A DNA stretch of 64,000 nucleotides, taken from Ananas comosus. Lineage: Eukaryota; Streptophyta; Magnoliopsida; Poales; Bromeliaceae. Within the stretch, counting starts at the first letter, position 1; each line of letters opens with the position of its first letter. Of the stretch, positions 57,497 through 64,000 are shown one piece after another. A program made the translations under genes and the position numbers. Below the pieces are notes generated by a model. The model was not told the origin of the DNA, did not search any database, and worked only from the letters and a program-made list of their open reading frames with translations. Where the stretch lies: the NCBI RefSeq assembly GCF_001540865.1, contig NC_033641.1, positions 5,694,603 to 5,758,602 on the forward strand. Direction: 5' to 3'.

Positions 57497-58106
57497 AGTT
57501 TGTAGCACTGAACTTCAGAACAGTTGGCAATGCAAATTTTGGATTCTTAATTTCTGATTTTAAGGGCTCTATCTTACGATTTTGACAGTGCGATGTATGA
57601 GATGTACTTATACACCAGGATTAATCTCTTTTGTTCTTTTGAACCATAAAATGTAGGATATTGAAATGATTATCTAATACTAAAAAATTTATTTGTTTAA
57701 GTTTCAGACGCATCTAGCGCTCGTAATATTCATCCACAACCTCATTACCCTGCAGGTAAAAATTAAACTTATATTAATTGGTTTTCATATTAAAAAATTA
57801 TTTGACTAATCTTTTATTAACTTTAGTATTGTTTAATTTGTAGGTTCAACATCTTAATTGCCGAGCTCACTACGACTGGATCTGATATGATATTATTAGC
57901 TTTTGTTTTCATTTCTCCTTCTCTTGGGTTGAAAAGCTAGAAATTATTGGTATTGTGATTTAGTGACTAAATACTCGTTTAAAGATATATGGATAATACC
58001 TTGAGACATTTTGGTATTAATTAGTGTAACTACAAAACTTCTTTTATATGCTTTCTTTGTTAATGCAAATCAAGGCGAATAAAATTAAAGGTATGCTTAA
58101 TGATAA
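57497..58106. other. Spacer between two inverted LTRs
   Basis: 610 bp of AT-rich DNA with no gene. It would be the loop of the inverted repeat formed by the LTRs on either side. It ends with GATAA (58102-58106), the left target duplication of the next LTR. Confidence 0.6.
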
Positions 58107-60642
58107 TGTAATGCACTGGATCTTGCAAATCGCAAGATTCGAGTGTTTGATCTGTGTCTTGAGCTTTTTCACAGTTTTTGTAGGGTCGTTGATAGTGTTC
58201 CGACCCCTGGCACGCACCCCGAGGACGTTGGTTTGAAACTTGGCACCAAAATTCCAAAATTGGAATTCTTGGTCAGTTCTCGGGTAGCCTGCAGCAGGGC
58301 TTGTACCGGAACAAGGATGGTCTTGTACCGGTACAAGGTTGATGGTTGTACCGGTACAGAGCCGCAGACCCAGCCACCCGAGCCTCGGGTTTGCATTTTC
58401 GTGGGCCTTGTACCGGTACAAGGGCCCGTGTACCGGTACAAGGGGGCAGTTTTTGGGCAGATTGTTCTGCAGGGGTGTTTTTGCTATTGTAGCAATACTA
58501 TAACAGCACCCACGCCCCTAGGGCTCTTCTTTGAGCTTGCCACTGTAGGGAGTAAGGTAAGGGGAGCTTCTCTTTGCTTCTCTTTGGTTTTAATCTCCCT
58601 CTAGCCTAGATTTTGGTGGATTAATCCCTCTCTTTCTCCTCTTTTGTGCTTTTCCTCCATGGATGAAGTTGGAGCTTGGTTTTGGGAGCTTGAGTGAGGG
58701 AAAATCCTTGAAGTTTGGAGACTTTGAGCTTGGATTGAGGCTACTTGGGGGTAAGTAGTATGTTACTCTCCTCTAGATTTGGTTTTGATAGTTTCTTTGA
58801 AGTTGCAACCCTAGATTTTGCATTTTAGGGTTGTTTTTGGGGATTTTCGTTTGAGGGCTTTTGTACCAAATTGATGGTTTAGAACCTTTGTTTAGGTTAG
58901 ATTGGAAGGACTCTAGCTCCCATTTGGAGATTGAGAGAGCTTCCTTCGCAATCGGTGAGTTTTCTCCAACCCTAGCCCAAGATGCTTAAAGATTGAACTT
59001 AGCGTCGTTCGTTTCGACTAGATGACACTTGTTCTCATACCTTTAGGGTACTAGGAGTGTGGTGGACGCCTTCGTCGTGGCAAACGAAAGCTTTCGTTGA
59101 CGACGGTGGGTTTGGCTTCTTTGAAATGGGAGGAAATTCCTCCTATGCGGTTAAATGCTTTCATTTACCATAAGTTCATGTATATTCATGTTTAGTAGCA
59201 TTTATGAGAGTTTTTGAATGCTTAGAACTCATATGTTATGCATCAAGAAAATTTACTCTATATAGTAGAGAGAGACAATGTGCTTTGTTAATATGCATGC
59301 GGCGAACATTCTATGAGATGGTAAGAAATCAAGTTTCTTGCTTCGATTTTGACTAAAATTATAAGTGCTTGAACTTAGTATCCATGTTGGGACAAAATAA
59401 GCCATAGTGTCATAAAGAGGCACTTGGCCGAGAGAATTATTAAACTGCAATATAGAGGCTTGATAATAGGTCACGTTGACATCAACTATATTCCATATTT
59501 AAGATATGATGAAATAGTGACTTGGCCACGATGACATTTATTATATTCCATGTTTGAGACATGACGACCTAGAGATAGGCCTATGAGATTAGTGACATAT
59601 TCCATGTTATTAGACATGAGGACTTGGTACTTTTGACAGATCGTTTGACTACTTGCCATTGTGCTCATTCGCACATGCTTGTGAGGGTCGCTCCCTATAA
59701 GCCGGCACTCCGGAGATGGCCATCGCGATTTATATTCGCCGTGCGGGATTGGGCGCCGAAGTGGATTGCCGTGGGCCAGGCTCATTCCTAGGGTGGGGAT
59801 GATGACTACCACGGGGCCATTAGGCTCGGCACCGGCCAGACAGCCTACGGGTGGGTCTCAGGGCCATAGACAGCCTTCGGGTGGGTCTCTTCAGATTTGA
59901 CTTTGAGTATTCATTATGACTTGTGAACAGATGATGACTTAGGGTACTACTTGGACATTGACTAGAATAGTAAACTACGGAACTTTACTATTTCGCGCTG
60001 TGAACATTGTGATAGTTGGAGACTTTCACTTCATGCATAGTTGTTTTCATACTTATGCTATTTATGCTAAGTAGAGACTGTATGTTGTAGTAAGTTACAA
60101 TTTTACTTACCTTTCACTTTTCTACTTTTATAATCACTGACATCTTTTGTAGCTTTGGGCCTCGTGGTGCATTCACTGAAGTCAGTAATTGCCCACTGGG
60201 AACTATTTTTAATAGTTCTCACGCCCCTATTTTATGGTTTACTTTTCAGAGCCTTCAGCACCGGCGGAGGCACGGGATCGCGGCAAGGGGATCGCTTAGC
60301 TAGCTAGCGAGGAGCGGTACTTTGCCTAGGTGGTTTACTCTTTCTTTTTGTAGTTGAGAGAGTGTGAGGTTTTTGTATCCATGTATAGAGACCACCTATG
60401 TATCTACCTATAGCACTTGTATCTGGGATTTCCTTGTATCACTTTATGTTTTATTTAGTGGATTTACAGTTTTATCCTTATCTTTTGTGGTAGCATTTAG
60501 ACATTTATTATGCTCTGATATTCCTAGATGTTTTTTATTATCGCTTTTATTATTATTGTTTTTAGACGCCTTATATGTTTTAGACGTATGGCGGGTCTGG
60601 ACACGCGCCGGGTAGGCTTCCGCTGAGCCCCGGGGCGTGACA
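58107..60642 (+). mobile_element. Solo LTR, gypsy type, 2.54 kb, TSD GATAA
   Basis: TGTAATGCACTGG...GGGGCGTGACA with GATAA duplicated at 58102-58106 and 60643-60647. Its array uses GTACCGGTAC (58327-58437) instead of GGGACCGGTCCC. The 3' half is nearly the same as that of the gypsy 5' LTR at 55074, in the opposite orientation. No internal region remains. Confidence 0.93.
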
Positions 60643-60662
60643 GATAATCATCGTGGAGTGGT

Positions 60663-61176
60663 CACTACAACAGAATTAGGTTATAGGGACACATGTTTGG
60701 GACACTTTTGAGTAAGTGTCCCATTTATGGTAAAACTTAAAACCACATCTACTAATGCTTAAATATAAAGCCCAATCCAACCAAAAATAAAAGATTACTC
60801 TACTCAACCCACCACACCCAGTCCATTTGGCCTGATTACAAACAGAAAAGAAAAAAAAAAGAAAATTCAATTTTCATCTTTTCTTCTCTCTTCACTCAAT
60901 CCACTGAAATTCTAGACGAAGAGCCTTTACTGTCGTCCTCCTCCGCCACCGCAGTCAACGAGATAGAGTTTCGGAGGTTGCTAAATGCTTAAATAAGTGT
61001 TGATAAATTAGTAGCACTTTTTTAGGTTATAGCGACACTCTTTAACTGTCACTATATACCTAGCGACCCCACATATAGCAGCACTTTTTAAAAGTGTCGG
61101 TAATTTTAGCTAGCAGCACTTTTTTGACATTTACCTATATTTAAAAGTGTCGCTATAGACCGTTTTTGTTGTAGTG
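60663..61176. mobile_element. CACTA-like MITE, 514 bp, TSD GGT
   Basis: Starts CACTACAACAG and ends TTTTTGTTGTAGTG, with GGT on both sides (60660-60662, 61177-61179). Sub-terminal words such as agtgtcgctata and gcgacac occur in both orientations. A GC-rich snippet (about 60925-60965) may be captured host sequence. No transposase. Confidence 0.75.
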
Positions 61177-61179
61177 GGT

Positions 61180-61508
61180 ATTATATTTTAAAAAGTGTGA
61201 TGCATCAAAAAAAATTTGGATATTTAAAGAAAATGGGATAGTTATAAAGTGTCGCTGAAATTAAAAAAGGTGTTGCTAGAATATTATTTTGCATTACTTT
61301 TATGTGCTGCTAAAAGCTTAAATAAGTGTCGGTATATTAGTGGCACTCTTTTTAGGTTATACCGACACTCTTAAAAAGTGTCACTATATACCTAGCGACA
61401 CCACATATAGCAACACTTTTTAAAAGTGTCGGTAATTTAGCCATTAGCACTTTTTTTGACCCATACCGACATTTAAAAGTGTCGCTATATCCCGTTTTTG
61501 TTGTAGTG
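61180..61508. mobile_element. Tandem partial copy of the CACTA-like right end
   Basis: About 61290-61508 repeats 60985-61176 with modest differences, ending again in TTGTTGTAGTG. It has no left terminus. Confidence 0.65.
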
Positions 61509-62905
61509 CTAAAAAATAATATTCGAAGTTTTTCCTTAAAATAACTTATGAGTACAAAGAAAATTATACTCGTGATAGTATAAAAATAGTCAATCTCTCT
61601 CTATAAATATATTATAAAATAACTTAACTTTACATTTAGAATGTTCTGAAATATTCAAAAAGGGACACAATATTTTAGATTTTAAATGCTAATTAGTTAC
61701 AATTTCTGACTCAAATTATGAGACATATGATATTTTTAATTCTCAACTCTTATTACTGCTATAAATATAATTCTTCTTATAGTTTTTTTTTATTTAAATG
61801 CTTCTTAAATTTTTACTGTAGTAGCTGTTGTTTCAACTTAAATTTTTTTATCTGTATTTTTTTATTCTTCGACTTTTTTTTCTTATTTTTTATTTTAAGA
61901 TCTATATCATGAAATAGAATTTAAATTATTAACTTTGTAAGTCATGTATGTTTAATTAAGTTTTGATTTAAAAAATATTTATCATCTAATATAAGTTGTG
62001 GTGCATAAAATGTTAATATATATCATGTGAATGTAAGAATTTTTTCTTTTCCAATCAATTTTAATAAAGTAAAGACATCTTCGCCTTTTCGGCAATTTAA
62101 AATACGTTCCCCACTTTTAACTTTTTAGTTAACAAAGTTATTTATAGAACAGTTTCCAAAACTATTAAAATTAATTAATTTTTAAATAAAATTGTTAAAA
62201 ATAATATAACTATTCAAAAATTAAGGAAATATTAATATAAAAGTTATTTTTGTAATGTACATAACATTATTTTATAATATTTTTATTTAGTTATAATTTT
62301 TTAATCTTAAAATTTTAATAATTATATATTTTTATTGACTACCCGCTGCGGAGTACGGACCTGCACTAGTATAGAATTATTCTTTAGTTAAAAAAAAAAC
62401 AAAATTACCAAATAAGTTCTTAACTTAGTAAATTACTAGATTAATATAATATAATAGCATAATCTAGTTTAATTGTATTGGTGGGCCAATAGAAAAGCAT
62501 TATTTTCCATTGGGTTAATTGCAATAAAACGAGAAACTATTTGTTAAACTTTGATAAAAATGTACAGAAATTTTCAAAAGTTATGGCTACAAAATTTTCA
62601 ATTTGTTTGATTTGAACAAATCATCAAAACTTTGACTTCCAAATTGAAGTTAATTACTAGTTTTAATGAATTATAGTTGCGAGAATTATATAAAATATAC
62701 TAAACAAACCTATAATTAAGAATAAATGGCGGATTCAAATTTTGAAATCAAAGACTCAAATAAAATAAATTGAAAAATTATAAAGCAAAGTAAAATTTTT
62801 AAAAGATTGAATAAGTAATGCAAAACGTATGGTTAACAGTTGGGATTATTTCTGGACGTTTTTACTTTAGAAACTACTAACTTGTAATACTAGTGAGGGA
62901 GGAAG
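61509..62905. other. AT-rich intergenic DNA downstream of SOBIR1
   Basis: About 1.4 kb, strongly A/T, no gene recognised. The 3' UTR of the kinase gene should occupy the right end. Confidence 0.55.
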
Positions 62906-64000
62906 CTAATGCTTAATCTGCGCCAACATGTGCCGGGCGTCTCTGCTGCTGGGCCTCTCATTCGGATCATCGTACGTGCAGAAGCAAGCAATCTTCAGAA
63001 CCAACAGCATCTGCTCCTCAAACCCCTTCCCCACCAGCTTCCGGTCGATCGCAGCCGTCGGATTCTCCGACTGCAGCGCAGCCCGGACCCATCCGATGAC
63101 CCACATCTCGTCAGTCTGCTGAAAGAACTCGTCCGACGGGAACCTCCCGGTGACCAGGGCCGCCAGGATGACCCCGAACGAGTAGACATCGCTCTTTTCT
63201 GTGTACGACAGCGTCTGGTAGTACTCCGGCGCGATGTACCCCAGAGTCCCGGCCACGTTGTTTGAATTCATCGGCCCGCTGATCGCGTCGCCGGGGACGA
63301 GCTTCGCGAGCCCGAAGTCGGCGATCCGGGGTTTGAGATCTCCGTCGAGGAGAATATTCCCTGGCTTCAGGTCGCGGTGGATCACCTTCGGACGGTGCAC
63401 GGTGTGCAGGTACTCGAGCCCCGCGGCGACGCCGAGGGCGATCTTGAGCCGGCAGGGCCAGTCCAGCAGCGGAGAGCCGCGTTTCATCACGTCGTGCAAC
63501 GAGCCGTGCGGCATGTACTCGTAGACGAGGTAGTGGCAGCGCGGCTGCGGGAGGTGGGCCAGAAGGCGGAGGAGGTTAGGGTGGCGCATGCGGCCGACCG
63601 TCATGATCTCCGACCGAATCTGGCGCGTGCGGTGGTGGAGCATTTTGCTGTCATCCCGGCACAGCTGCGCGGCGTTGGCGGGCGGCTGGACGATCTTCTT
63701 GATGGCGACGGGAACGGCGCGGTCGCGATAGAGGAGCACGGCCTTGTAGACCTCGCCGCAGCCGCCGCGGCCGATCACCTCGAGAGGGCACGGGAGGTGG
63801 CTGCGCGAAAGGAGGTCGATGAGGGAGATGTTCTCGGGGTCGAGGAGCATCGGGGTGAAGATCGTGGCCGTGTTGTTGCCCGGCTCCTCAGGGCGGCAGA
63901 TCGCGCTCCTGATTCTGGTGCAGCAGGAGACGGACAGCAGCCGGAGGACGAAGGCGACGATTCCGAGCGCAAAGCCGACGGCGAAGGAGACGGAGGCACC
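62906..64000 (-). CDS. SOBIR1: SOBIR1-type receptor-like kinase, C-terminal part
   Basis: The frame is open from the window edge to the stop at 62906-62908, giving 364 residues; the N-terminal signal and leucine-rich repeats lie beyond the window. The first 27 visible residues are a membrane helix with small-residue spacing (GASVSFAVGFALGIVAFVL). A juxtamembrane part and a full kinase domain follow: IGRGGCGEVYKA glycine loop, catalytic-lysine motif VAIKK, QIRSEIMTVG helix, HRDLKPGN catalytic loop, DFG, GYIAPEY, and the ending LLVLKIACFC...LAQIKH. These phrases are characteristic of SOBIR1, the adaptor kinase that pairs with receptor-like proteins and BAK1 at the plasma membrane in cell-surface immunity. 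All key catalytic residues are present. Codons are GC-rich. Confidence 0.92.
   Translation of the reverse strand, partial: GASVSFAVGFALGIVAFVLRLLSVSCCTRIRSAICRPEEPGNNTATIFTPMLLDPENISLIDLLSRSHLPCPLEVIGRGGCGEVYKAVLLYRDRAVPVAIKKIVQPPANAAQLCRDDSKMLHHRTRQIRSEIMTVGRMRHPNLLRLLAHLPQPRCHYLVYEYMPHGSLHDVMKRGSPLLDWPCRLKIALGVAAGLEYLHTVHRPKVIHRDLKPGNILLDGDLKPRIADFGLAKLVPGDAISGPMNSNNVAGTLGYIAPEYYQTLSYTEKSDVYSFGVILAALVTGRFPSDEFFQQTDEMWVIGWVRAALQSENPTAAIDRKLVGKGFEEQMLLVLKIACFCTYDDPNERPSSRDARHMLAQIKH

Noticed and set aside
62909..63524. Plus-strand ORFs over the SOBIR1-type kinase
   Set aside because: They are antisense shadows of the GC-rich kinase frame.

Overview
The window is nuclear DNA of a flowering plant, most likely a monocot. 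Both recognisable host genes have GC-rich exons set in AT-rich intergenic DNA, and almost everything else is plant transposable elements. The repeat families and BAC-style cloning traces would suit a pineapple-like (commelinid) genome, but I cannot fix the species from sequence alone.

Only two host genes can be supported, both on the minus strand. At 14243-14851 there is an intronless gene for a CGR1/CCDC86-type rRNA-processing protein with a telo-box upstream. At 62906-64000 there is the transmembrane segment and kinase domain of a SOBIR1-type receptor kinase, whose N-terminal half lies beyond the window.

Region by region: 1-7020 is a pile of minus- and plus-oriented LTRs of a large LTR family carrying ACCGGT palindromes, interrupted by PIF/Harbinger-like MITEs. 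A complete 484-bp Cassandra TRIM element with 5S rRNA-derived LTRs lies at 8358-8841. The stretch 9421-14180 is sparse intergenic DNA before CGR1. A PIF/Harbinger-like element (15048-22489) holds a decayed Myb/SANT-like ORF and has been hit by two solo LTRs, each with a perfect 5-bp target duplication. MITE-like sequences, an LTR-like stretch and assembly scars follow (22490-26460). LTR mosaics cover 26465-37353 and include 92 bp of cloning vector at 29111-29202.

The core of the window (37454-51707) is two nested Sirevirus-type Ty1/copia elements. A full-length 11,096-bp copy (38624-49719, TSD CAATG) sits inside the env-like ORF of a sibling, whose 5' half is hidden by a 100-N gap. The sibling in turn sits in the RNase H region of a degenerate Ty3/gypsy element on the minus strand (51708-57496). 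A plus-strand solo LTR (58107-60642) forms a long inverted repeat with that gypsy element's 5' LTR. Small CACTA-like sequences and AT-rich DNA lead to SOBIR1.

The most interesting signals are cis-regulatory. Palindromic ACCGGT arrays sit upstream of TATA boxes in LTRs of both copia and gypsy elements. In gypsy-type LTRs with nearly identical 3' halves the array comes in two interchangeable forms. The intact Sirevirus also carries an ACCGGT pair, a TATA box and a plausible intron directly in front of its env-like ORF, which looks like a separate internal promoter. Coordinates of element ends were set by reading TG...CA termini and flanking duplications by eye. Family names rest on motif recognition, not database search.
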